NCBI GenBank assembly: GCA_016280685.1 | Contig: JAEEHE010000065.1 | Span: 1-22,877 of the forward strand | Length of the DNA stretch: 22,877 bases | Source: Caryophanales bacterium | GTDB lineage: Bacteria > Bacillota_I > Bacilli_A > RFN20 > CAG-826 | Direction of reading: 5' to 3' | Position numbers and translations under genes: made by a program | The notes under the pieces: generated by a model | Databases searched by the model: none | Seen by the model: only the letters and a program-made list of their open reading frames with translations | Told to the model about the DNA's origin: nothing | In this document: positions 1 to 5,945 of the stretch, in pieces | Numbering within the stretch: position 1 is the stretch's first letter | Layout of the letters: each line of letters opens with the position of its first letter

Positions 1-1614
1 ACAGAACATGGTCGTATCTTGAGATTAAGACAACAATATTTCTTAGTCAGTAGTGGTATTCAATGCACGTTAAAGAGCTATTTTAAACATCACGGTACTT
101 TAAAAGGTACTCACGAACACTATGTGTTCCAATTAAATGATACACATCACATTTTAGCCATTCCAGAAATGATGAGAGTGATGATGGATGAATATGATAT
201 GGGCTGGGATGAATCCTGGGAAGAAGTCACAAAATGTATGGCTTTCACCAATCATACAGTCATGCCAGAAGCTTTAGAAAAATGGCCGGTTAATTATGTG
301 CAAAACCTCATTCCTCGTTGCTTCATGATCATCGAAGAAATCAATCGTCGTTTTAATATTGAAATGACACAAAGAGGAGTTAATGATGGTGACCGTTATG
401 CGATGAACATCATTAAAGATGGTCAAATCCATATGACTAACTTAGCTATCTATACCGGTTTCTCCGTCAATGGTGTCGCTGCTTTACACACAGAGATTTT
501 AAAGAACGTGACATTTAAAGAATTCTATCATTATATGCCTGAGAAATTTAATAATAAGACGAACGGTGTTACCCATCGTCGTTGGTTATTAAATAGCAAT
601 CCCGCTTTAGCGGATTTAATCACCTCAAAGATTGGTGACTCTTGGATTACCAAGATGGAAAACATCAAAGAATTTGAAAAATACGCAGATGATAAAGAAG
701 TCTTGAAATCCTTAGATAACATCAAATTAGAAAATAAGAAGAAATTAGCAGCCTATATCAAAGAGAAACAAGATATCGATGTCGATGTGAATTCTATATT
801 TGATGTACAAATTAAGCGTTTGCACGCTTATAAACGTCAATTATTAAATATATTCCACGTTATTTATCTATATCAAAGAATGAAATCCGATCCTAAGTTT
901 AGGATTTATCCTCATACCTTTATTTTTGGGGCGAAAGCCGCTCCAAGTTATGTCTATGCGAAGAAGATTATCGAACTCATCGTTGCGGTTGCTAAAGTGG
1001 TCAATAATGATGAAGAAATCTCTCCTTTCATGAAAGTCGTCTTCATTGAAAATTATGGTGTCTCTTTAGCGGAGATTATTATTCCTGCTGCTGATATTAG
1101 TGAACAAATTTCCACCGCTGGTAAAGAAGCGAGCGGAACTTCAAATATGAAGTTAATGATGAATGGCGCGGTTACTTTAGGCACGATGGATGGCGCTAAT
1201 ATCGAAATCGCCGAAAGCGCAGGCGAAGAAAATGAAATTATCTTCGGCTTAAGAAATAACGAAGTGGAAGAACTTAATAGAAATGGTTCTTATAATCCTT
1301 GGGATATTTATAATAGTGATTTCCGTGTGAAAAATATTCTCGATTCATTATTCTCTGGTGAATGGACTAACTATAAACCCGATAGATTTAGAATGATTTT
1401 TGATGAAATCATGAATCAACACGATGTCTATTACATTTTGAAAGATTTTGATAGTTATGTGAAAGCCCAAGAAAAAGCCCAAGAACTCTATCAAGATAAG
1501 ATGCATTGGCAAAGAATGTGTTTGATGAATATCGCTAATAGTGGGAAGTTCACTAGCGATAGAACTATCGAGCAATACGCCACAGAGATTTGGCATTTAG
1601 AGAAGGTTAAATAA
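1..1614 (+). CDS. glgP: Glycogen/maltodextrin phosphorylase, 5'-truncated by the window
   Basis: Catalyses PLP-dependent phosphorolysis of alpha-1,4-glucans to glucose-1-phosphate in the cytoplasm (GT35 family). The frame is open from base 1, and the residues before the TTG at 19 (TEHGRI) continue a family-conserved stretch (LRLRQQYFLVSSGIQ). The TTG is therefore internal and the gene begins upstream. About 537 residues are present against roughly 750-840 for the family, so the N-terminal third is missing. Landmarks are TNGVTHRRWLLNSNP, the QIKRLHAYKRQLLN motif, ENYGVSLAEIIIPAADISEQ, and the phosphorylase signature EASGTSNMKLMMNG. The PLP-binding lysine of that signature is encoded at 1150-1152. 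The stop codon is 1 nt before the dUTPase start, so the two are probably co-transcribed and translationally coupled. Family assignment is certain; glycogen versus maltodextrin preference cannot be read from the sequence. Confidence 0.96.
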   Translation, partial: TEHGRILRLRQQYFLVSSGIQCTLKSYFKHHGTLKGTHEHYVFQLNDTHHILAIPEMMRVMMDEYDMGWDESWEEVTKCMAFTNHTVMPEALEKWPVNYVQNLIPRCFMIIEEINRRFNIEMTQRGVNDGDRYAMNIIKDGQIHMTNLAIYTGFSVNGVAALHTEILKNVTFKEFYHYMPEKFNNKTNGVTHRRWLLNSNPALADLITSKIGDSWITKMENIKEFEKYADDKEVLKSLDNIKLENKKKLAAYIKEKQDIDVDVNSIFDVQIKRLHAYKRQLLNIFHVIYLYQRMKSDPKFRIYPHTFIFGAKAAPSYVYAKKIIELIVAVAKVVNNDEEISPFMKVVFIENYGVSLAEIIIPAADISEQISTAGKEASGTSNMKLMMNGAVTLGTMDGANIEIAESAGEENEIIFGLRNNEVEELNRNGSYNPWDIYNSDFRVKNILDSLFSGEWTNYKPDRFRMIFDEIMNQHDVYYILKDFDSYVKAQEKAQELYQDKMHWQRMCLMNIANSGKFTSDRTIEQYATEIWHLEKVK

Positions 1615-1615
1615 T

Positions 1616-2110
1616 ATGGCGAAAATTATCCTTGATGATCTCTATGATGCACAAGCACAATTAGATGCGACTATCGCCAAAAATCATGGTGTTTCTTACG
1701 AGACCACTAGACACAGAAGAATTATGGCGTGCTATGTGGAAATTGGTGAATTAGCTAACGCCACACGCTGCTTCAAATACTGGTCTAATAAAGGCCCAGA
1801 AAGCGATGATATCGTCCTTGATGAATTCGCGGATGGATTACATTTCTTCTTATCTTTAGGCTTAGATATTAAAACTTCTAAAAGAAGTTATAATCTCACA
1901 AAACACTGCGATAATTTAACCGATCAATTCTTAGAAGTTTATCATCGTTTAGATGCTTATAAGAAAAAACAGGATGACACTAGTTATATTAAAGCCTTCC
2001 AAGCATTCTTAAATTTATTGCCATTATTAGGTTATAAATGGAAACAATTAAGAGAAGCGTATTATAAAAAACTTGGCGTTAATTATAACCGCCAAGAATC
2101 TAATTATTAA
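1616..2110 (+). CDS. Dimeric all-alpha dUTPase (dUTPase_2 family)
   Basis: Predicted to hydrolyse dUTP (and probably dUDP) to dUMP, keeping uracil out of DNA and feeding thymidylate synthesis. The 164-residue protein shows the MazG-like metal-binding pattern. ExxE is at residues 42-45 (EIGE), followed by FKYWS, then ExxD at 70-73 (DEFADGLHF). Near the C-terminus lies the family motif LREAYYKKLGVNYNRQESNY. This is the dimeric helical dUTPase, not the trimeric beta-fold Dut enzyme. The start is 1 nt after the glgP stop, with a weak purine-rich site inside glgP, so expression is probably coupled. The C-terminal codons (2066-2096) also form what looks like the terminator of the convergent DUF523 gene. 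Confidence 0.9.
   Translation: MAKIILDDLYDAQAQLDATIAKNHGVSYETTRHRRIMACYVEIGELANATRCFKYWSNKGPESDDIVLDEFADGLHFFLSLGLDIKTSKRSYNLTKHCDNLTDQFLEVYHRLDAYKKKQDDTSYIKAFQAFLNLLPLLGYKWKQLREAYYKKLGVNYNRQESNY
2066..2096 (-). terminator. Rho-independent terminator for the DUF523 gene, inside the dUTPase coding end
   Basis: On the minus strand a 7-bp stem CTTGGCG/CGCCAAG (2096-2090 pairing with 2078-2072) closes an 11-nt loop and runs straight into six T residues (2071-2066). The stem starts about 30 nt beyond the DUF523 stop codon. The same bases encode the conserved C-terminal K-K-L-G-V-N-Y-N-R-Q of the dUTPase on the plus strand. Confidence 0.75.
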
Positions 2111-2126
2111 TTCTGAGTTTTCTTAA

Positions 2127-2558
2127 TTATAGTAGGGTATCAATTTCTTCTTCGGAAATGACTTTGATACCTTTTCTTTTTAATAATTCTGCTGTGACAC
2201 CTTGTCCCGGAATAAGTTTATTTGAGAAGGTTCCATCATAGATTTGCTTAGAACCACAAGATGGTGATTTCTCTTTTAAGATAGCGATTCTAATTCCGAG
2301 ATATAAGCAGATATTTAAAGCTAGTTCTGCACCGGTTTCAAAATTCTTAGTGACATCCTTGCCATTGACCATTTTGACACGGTCTTTCACTCTTTCGGAT
2401 GGTTGACGTGGCGTACTTAAACCACCTTCAACTTCTGGGCAAAAAGGAACGAGTTCATATTTCTCTAAGAGCAATTTGATTTTCTCGTTATAATTGCTTT
2501 TACCGTCATATTTGACTTTGTCGCCGACTAAACAAGCTGAAATTAAAATCTTTTCCAT
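2127..2558 (-). CDS. DUF523 family protein (TudS-like, probable Fe-S desulfidase)
   Basis: A 143-residue DUF523 protein. Characterised relatives (TudS, 2-thiouracil desulfidase) hold a [4Fe-4S] cluster on three cysteines and remove sulfur from thiolated pyrimidines. Cysteines visible here are C9 in SACLVG, C40 in FCPE and C101 in SPSCGS, matching the three conserved family positions; C84 is extra. Other family landmarks are EGGLSTPRQPSERV and GQGVTAELL. The substrate in this organism is unknown and the desulfidase role is inference from the family. The gene is monocistronic, convergent with the dUTPase (16 nt between stops) and divergent from the YgjP gene (55 nt). Its promoter lies close to the ATG and no Shine-Dalgarno sequence is seen. 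Confidence 0.9.
   Translation of the reverse strand: MEKILISACLVGDKVKYDGKSNYNEKIKLLLEKYELVPFCPEVEGGLSTPRQPSERVKDRVKMVNGKDVTKNFETGAELALNICLYLGIRIAILKEKSPSCGSKQIYDGTFSNKLIPGQGVTAELLKRKGIKVISEEEIDTLL
2136..2181 (+). terminator. Rho-independent terminator of glgP-dUTPase, inside the DUF523 coding end
   Basis: The outer stem GGTATCAA (2136-2143) pairs with TTGATACC (2164-2171). An inner stem ATTTC/GAAAT (2143-2147 with 2155-2159) is separated from it by a small bulge. The hairpin is followed by TTTTCTTTTT (2172-2181). It begins 25 nt past the dUTPase stop and lies wholly within the last codons of the convergent DUF523 gene. Confidence 0.78.
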
Positions 2559-2570
2559 AAACCGTAAATA

Positions 2571-2599
2571 ATTCTATATTTCGCAGTTAACTTTATCAA
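2571..2599 (-). promoter_or_regulatory. Promoter of the DUF523 gene
   Basis: Reading the minus strand, TTGATA (2599-2594) and TAGAAT (2576-2571) are separated by 17 nt, a good sigma-A promoter. The predicted start (about 2564) leaves only about 6 nt of leader before the ATG at 2558, and no Shine-Dalgarno sequence fits in it. Confidence 0.65.
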
Positions 2600-2601
2600 G
2601 T

Positions 2602-2607
2602 TATAAT
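2602..2607 (+). promoter_or_regulatory. -10 box of the YgjP gene, leaderless arrangement
   Basis: A perfect TATAAT ends 6 nt before the ATG at 2614, so the expected transcription start coincides with the A of the start codon. No convincing -35 box is visible and there is no room for a Shine-Dalgarno site. It shares the 55-nt divergent region with the DUF523 promoter. Confidence 0.55.
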
Positions 2608-2613
2608 ATTCGC

Positions 2614-3258
2614 ATGTCCGATTATTCCTTCATTTACATCTATCAAAATAAACAATACCCTGTTGAAGTAACGAAAAAGAAAATGAAAAATATTCGTTAT
2701 GTATTTAAAGATGGAACTTTTAAAGTTTCTATCCCTAAATATTTCGTGACACAAAAACATGTTGTAGAAGGATTAAATAAATTCGCTGGTAAATTGATAA
2801 AAGCGGATGTCCGTAGTGAAGCAAGAGGTAATGATTTCATCTATATCTTAGGATATAAAATACAATTATATGAAAGCGGAGAAATCAAATTTAGCGACGG
2901 AAATGTTATTTCTTATAAAGATAAAGAAGACCTCGATAAGAAATTAAAGAAATGGTTCTTAAAATATTTAAAGAATCGCGAATTATATTATGAAAATCTT
3001 ATGGGGATAGAAACACCATATAAGGTCCATGTGAAGAAGATGACATCGAGATATGGATCCAATTCTTCTCACACTCATTCGGTATCATATTCTATGGTTT
3101 TAATTCATTATTCACCTGAGATTATCGATTCCGTAATCGTTCATGAACTCGCTCATGACAAAGTGAGAGACCACTCGAAAAATTTTTATAATGTAGTATA
3201 TAAATATTGTCCGGATTATAACATTCTTCATAAGCGTTTAAGAAAGGGAGAATTCTAA
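2614..3258 (+). CDS. YgjP/WLM-type M48-family metallopeptidase
   Basis: A 214-residue putative zinc metallopeptidase of the YgjP (DUF45) family, probably cytoplasmic; its substrates are unknown. The zinc motif is clear: H177-E-L-A-H181 (VIVHELAH) with the third ligand H187 in DHSKNFY. The R-Y-G-S-N segment (146-150) matches the family's RWGSC-type strand before the active site. No signal peptide or membrane segment is seen. A TATAAT box 6 nt before the ATG supports this start and suggests a leaderless message. The stop overlaps the next start by one base (TAATG), so the gene is coupled to the rRNA methyltransferase gene. Confidence 0.87.
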   Translation: MSDYSFIYIYQNKQYPVEVTKKKMKNIRYVFKDGTFKVSIPKYFVTQKHVVEGLNKFAGKLIKADVRSEARGNDFIYILGYKIQLYESGEIKFSDGNVISYKDKEDLDKKLKKWFLKYLKNRELYYENLMGIETPYKVHVKKMTSRYGSNSSHTHSVSYSMVLIHYSPEIIDSVIVHELAHDKVRDHSKNFYNVVYKYCPDYNILHKRLRKGEF

Positions 3259-3977
3259 TGATTAAATACATCACTAGCAAAGATAATAATAAGATTAAAC
3301 ATGCCTCTTCTTTAAAGGATGCAAAATACCGTCGTGAATATCAAGAATTCCTCGCAGAAGGCAAAAAGGTTTTAGAAATGGCCTTAAAAGCAGGTTGTGT
3401 GAAAGAGATTTTCACCATTAAGGAACTAGATAATATCCGTGATGATATTGTGCAATATGTCGTTCCTTTAGAACTATTAAAGAAGATCTCTTCCGTTACT
3501 TCTCCAGAAGGTATTGTTTTTGTCTGTAACATCAGTGAAAGAAAACCAAAAAATATGAAGAAAGTAGTGTATTTAGATAGAGTGAATGATCCCGGTAATG
3601 TCGGAACGATTATTAGAACTGCTTTAGCGTTTAGTTATGATGCGATTATTCTCTCGGAAGGATGCTGTGACGTTTATAACGAGAAAGTAATTTCTGGTAG
3701 TAAAGGGGCAATATTTACTCTTCCTGTACTTCATGGAAATATCTCCGAATTCAAAGAAAATAGAAAAGTTATCGTCTCTGCTTTAAGTGATAAGGCGGTT
3801 GATATTGAGAAATTAGAAAGACCAGAACAATTCATCTTAGTAGTGGGTAATGAAGCTAATGGCGTCAGTGAAGAAGTTTTGAAACAAGCAGATATTATCA
3901 CTAAGATTTCTATCGCTAATATCGATTCCTTAAATGTCGGCGTTGCTGCCGGTATTTTGATGAATTATTTGAGATAA
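3258..3977 (+). CDS. SpoU/TrmH-family RNA 2'-O-methyltransferase (YsgA-like)
   Basis: A SAM-dependent 2'-O-ribose methyltransferase with the SPOUT trefoil-knot fold, probably acting on rRNA or tRNA. The N-terminal substrate-binding domain (about residues 5-90) begins SKDNNKIKHASSLKDAKYR. SpoU motif 1 is LDRVNDPGNVGTIIRTA (106-122), motif 2 is LVVGNEANGVSEE (194-206), and motif 3 is ISIANIDSLNVGVAAGIL (218-235). At 239 residues it is full-length. In Bacillus the homologous ysgA directly precedes pheS-pheT. Here the same neighbourhood is kept but two unrelated small genes intervene. The start overlaps the YgjP stop by 1 nt. The exact target nucleotide cannot be deduced. Confidence 0.9.
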   Translation: MIKYITSKDNNKIKHASSLKDAKYRREYQEFLAEGKKVLEMALKAGCVKEIFTIKELDNIRDDIVQYVVPLELLKKISSVTSPEGIVFVCNISERKPKNMKKVVYLDRVNDPGNVGTIIRTALAFSYDAIILSEGCCDVYNEKVISGSKGAIFTLPVLHGNISEFKENRKVIVSALSDKAVDIEKLERPEQFILVVGNEANGVSEEVLKQADIITKISIANIDSLNVGVAAGILMNYLR

Positions 3978-3987
3978 AGAATTCTTA

Positions 3988-4016
3988 TTGCTTATATCTA
4001 AGTAATATTTTAATAT
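3988..4016 (+). promoter_or_regulatory. Promoter of the two-gene accessory unit
   Basis: TTGCTT (3988-3993) and TAATAT (4011-4016) are separated by 17 nt. The predicted start near 4023 gives a leader of only about 4 nt before the ATG at 4027, with no Shine-Dalgarno sequence. Confidence 0.45.
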
Positions 4017-4026
4017 TTCTTTAGAT

Positions 4027-4227
4027 ATGCCTATTAAAAAAACATTCTCAATCACTCTTCAAAATAATGCTTCTATGATGCCAATTTATGGTGGGGAATA
4101 TGAAGAGGCAACAATTAATTATGATCCATCAACTTTAATTGGTAAAATTACAAAAAAATATGTCGAGGCTGTTTTTGGTGAACCATTTAATTGGCTAATA
4201 GATTTAATTATGGAACATTTGTTATGA
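4027..4227 (+). CDS. Small hypothetical protein (66 aa)
   Basis: I do not recognise this 66-residue protein. It has no cysteine, no signal peptide and no membrane segment. It starts MPIKKTFSITLQNN and ends in an amphipathic stretch (FNWLIDLIMEHLL). Reasons to believe it is coded are a -35/-10 pair just upstream and an ATGA overlap with the following membrane protein, suggesting a coupled pair. The sequence is very AT-rich. Together with its partner it uses codons such as ATA and GGG that are sparse in neighbouring housekeeping genes, consistent with later acquisition. It could be the remnant of a longer gene. No function is proposed. Confidence 0.5.
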   Translation: MPIKKTFSITLQNNASMMPIYGGEYEEATINYDPSTLIGKITKKYVEAVFGEPFNWLIDLIMEHLL

Positions 4228-4676
4228 TGGGAAAGAAACGTTTTTTTAATATTGTTCCTTCTATTGTTCTTACTTTGGGGTTTATATTTCTTGTGGTCGT
4301 TTTCTCAATTACTTCAATTGTGGCATTTATTGATGGCTTTATGGCCAGATTTATTGGCTTTTTAATAGGAGCATTAGTCACATTAGCCATCGGTTTTGCT
4401 GTAATCCCAATTTGCTGCTGGAAGTATTACATAATAAGTGAGGATTCAATTTCTGTTGGGGGATTATTTAGACCACGTGTTACTCTTTTAATTAGAGATG
4501 TGGATTCAGTTAGTGAGAGCACAATGATAGTATATGAATTCACTAGAAATGTTACATCTAATGCTTTTATTTTTAAGTCCAAAAAAATAAAAGTTGTATT
4601 ACCCCAAGATGATTCTACTAAAGAGTTATTTGAAAAAATTAATAGAGCGTTAAAAGCCTCTCCTGATGAAAAATAA
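4224..4676 (+). CDS. Two-TM membrane protein with PH-like domain
   Basis: A 150-residue membrane protein. Two hydrophobic segments (about residues 9-37 and 42-65) are followed by a soluble domain. Its opening (YYIISEDSISVGGLFRPRVTLLIRDVDSVSE) resembles the bacterial PH-like (bPH2/YdbS-type) domain, in which Y-x-I-x-x-D-x-I precedes an R-x-x-x-L-I-x-D-V turn. The ATG at 4224 overlaps the preceding TGA (ATGA), which favours it over an upstream TTG at 4191 that would add 11 residues. It is followed by a weak terminator. The domain assignment is by pattern only and the function is unknown. Pairing with the 66-residue gene is conserved here by overlap; whether it is conserved elsewhere is untested. 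Confidence 0.72.
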   Translation: MMGKKRFFNIVPSIVLTLGFIFLVVVFSITSIVAFIDGFMARFIGFLIGALVTLAIGFAVIPICCWKYYIISEDSISVGGLFRPRVTLLIRDVDSVSESTMIVYEFTRNVTSNAFIFKSKKIKVVLPQDDSTKELFEKINRALKASPDEK

Positions 4677-4710
4677 AAAAGTAAAGGTAAAATACTTTTA
4701 TTATATTTTT
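4677..4710 (+). terminator. Weak Rho-independent terminator after the PH-like gene
   Basis: A 7-bp stem AAAAGTA/TACTTTT (4677-4683 with 4693-4699) has a 9-nt loop and is followed by ATTATATTTTT. It is mostly A-T pairs, so its strength is doubtful. The position just after the stop (4674-4676) is right. Confidence 0.5.
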
Positions 4711-4782
4711 AGAATCAAAACATAAGCACGAGCAAAATTATCTCGCATTATTATAATGTGGTATTTTAAATTAATATTTATC

Positions 4783-4817
4783 TTGTTTATACAACAACAG
4801 ATTATAGATATAAACAA
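4783..4817. repeat. 9-bp inverted repeat upstream of the pheS promoter
   Basis: TTGTTTATA (4783-4791) and TATAAACAA (4809-4817) are perfect inverted copies separated by 17 nt. They sit in a 211-nt AT-rich gap (4677-4887) that otherwise holds only a terminator and the pheS promoter. It may be an operator, a remnant, or chance in AT-rich sequence. Confidence 0.4.
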
Positions 4818-4842
4818 TTCATATTTAAAAATATGGCTCGTA

Positions 4843-4851
4843 TGATATAAT
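4843..4851 (+). promoter_or_regulatory. Extended -10 promoter of pheS
   Basis: TGATATAAT combines an extended TG motif (4843-4844) with a perfect TATAAT (4846-4851). The predicted start is about 4858, giving a 30-nt leader with AGGAG at 4875-4879, 8 nt before the ATG. The leader is too short for a T-box, so tRNA-Phe riboswitch control is not seen here. Confidence 0.65.
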
Positions 4852-4887
4852 CGTTATACGTGTTAATTTGATATAGGAGCAAAAAGT

Positions 4888-5925
4888 ATGAAAAATGAGA
4901 AATTAAAATCTATCATCAATGAAGCATTAGAAAATATCAAGAACGCTCTTAATTTGGATGTCATTAATGATTTAAGAAATCGCTATATGGGCAAAAAGAG
5001 TGAACTTGCTGCGATGGGTAGCCAAATTGCTACATTACCACCAGAAGAGAAAAAGAATTTTGGTTCAGAGATGAATGAAGCAAGAACTGTTATCGCTAAT
5101 GCATTTGAAGAAAAGATGAACGCTTTAAAGCAAAAAGCTTTAGAAGAAAAACTTAAAAGAGAAACAGTGGATATTTCTTTACCTGGTAGAGAAACTACTT
5201 TAGGGGCAAGGAATCCTTTCTACATTGTCCAAGATGAGATGAAAGAAATCTTTTTGGGCATGGGTTTTGAAGTCGCCGATGGACCAGAAATTGAAACTGA
5301 TTTATATAATTTTGAGTTATTAAATATTCCTAAAGATCATCCTGCTAGAGATATGCAAGATACTTTCTATATCGATGAGAACACATTATTAAGAACACAT
5401 ACTTCTCCAGTTCAAGCGCGTACTATGGAAAAAGCCAAAGGCGCTCCAGTAAGAATTATCTGTCCTGGTAAGACCTATAGAAGAGATGATGATGACGCAA
5501 CTCATTCACATCAATTCGCGCAAATTGAAGGTCTTGTCATAGACAAAGATATTAATATCGGCCATTTAAAAGCCACATTAGAACTATTCGCTAAAAAGAT
5601 GTTCGGTGAAAAGAGAGAAATACGTTTAAGAAGTTCTTATTTCCCCTTCACTGAACCATCAGTGGAAGTTGATATCACCTGTGCCAACTGCGGTGGTAAA
5701 GGTTGCAATATGTGTAAGGGCACCGGTTATATTGAAATTCTCGGTGGTGGTATGGTTCACCCTAATGTTTTAAAGATGAATGGCTATGATCCCGAAGTTT
5801 ATAGTGGATTCGCTTTTGGTATCGGTATTGAAAGAGTGGCCATCCTTAGATATGGTATCGATGATATCAGAAAATTCTATCAAAACGATGTAAGATTCTT
5901 ACATCAATTCAAAAAGAAAGACTAA
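4888..5925 (+). CDS. pheS: Phenylalanyl-tRNA synthetase alpha subunit
   Basis: Catalytic subunit of the alpha2-beta2 class II synthetase that charges tRNA-Phe. The 345 residues are full-length. A helical coiled-coil arm (about 1-95) binds tRNA. Catalytic-core landmarks are motif 2-like [12 protein letters not shown] (169-180), [10 protein letters not shown], and motif 3 [15 protein letters not shown] (310-324). C265, C268, C273 and C276 ([12 protein letters not shown]) form the four-cysteine insertion common in Bacillota PheS, followed by [12 protein letters not shown]. The start has a good Shine-Dalgarno sequence (AGGAG). pheT follows after 20 nt in the same operon. The usual ysgA-pheS-pheT order is interrupted upstream by two accessory genes. 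Confidence 0.98.
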   Translation: MKNEKLKSIINEALENIKNALNLDVINDLRNRYMGKKSELAAMGSQIATLPPEEKKNFGSEMNEARTVIANAFEEKMNALKQKALEEKLKRETVDISLPGRETTLGARNPFYIVQDEMKEIFLGMGFEVADGPEIETDLYNFELLNIPKDHPARDMQDTFYIDENTLLRTHTSPVQARTMEKAKGAPVRIICPGKTYRRDDDDATHSHQFAQIEGLVIDKDINIGHLKATLELFAKKMFGEKREIRLRSSYFPFTEPSVEVDITCANCGGKGCNMCKGTGYIEILGGGMVHPNVLKMNGYDPEVYSGFAFGIGIERVAILRYGIDDIRKFYQNDVRFLHQFKKKD

Positions 5926-5945
5926 GAAAGGCGAGGTAAATAATC

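Noticed and set aside
19..1614. TTG at 19 as a true start of the phosphorylase
   Set aside because: The frame is open to base 1 and the preceding residues align with the conserved family sequence, so the gene is cut by the window edge.
4191..4223. TTG at 4191 as start of the PH-like membrane protein
   Set aside because: The ATG at 4224 overlaps the previous stop (ATGA) and puts the first membrane helix near the N-terminus; the upstream residues add nothing recognisable.
4710..4887. T-box riboswitch upstream of pheS
   Set aside because: The predicted transcript leader is only about 30 nt, and no antiterminator element or terminator lies between the promoter and the gene.
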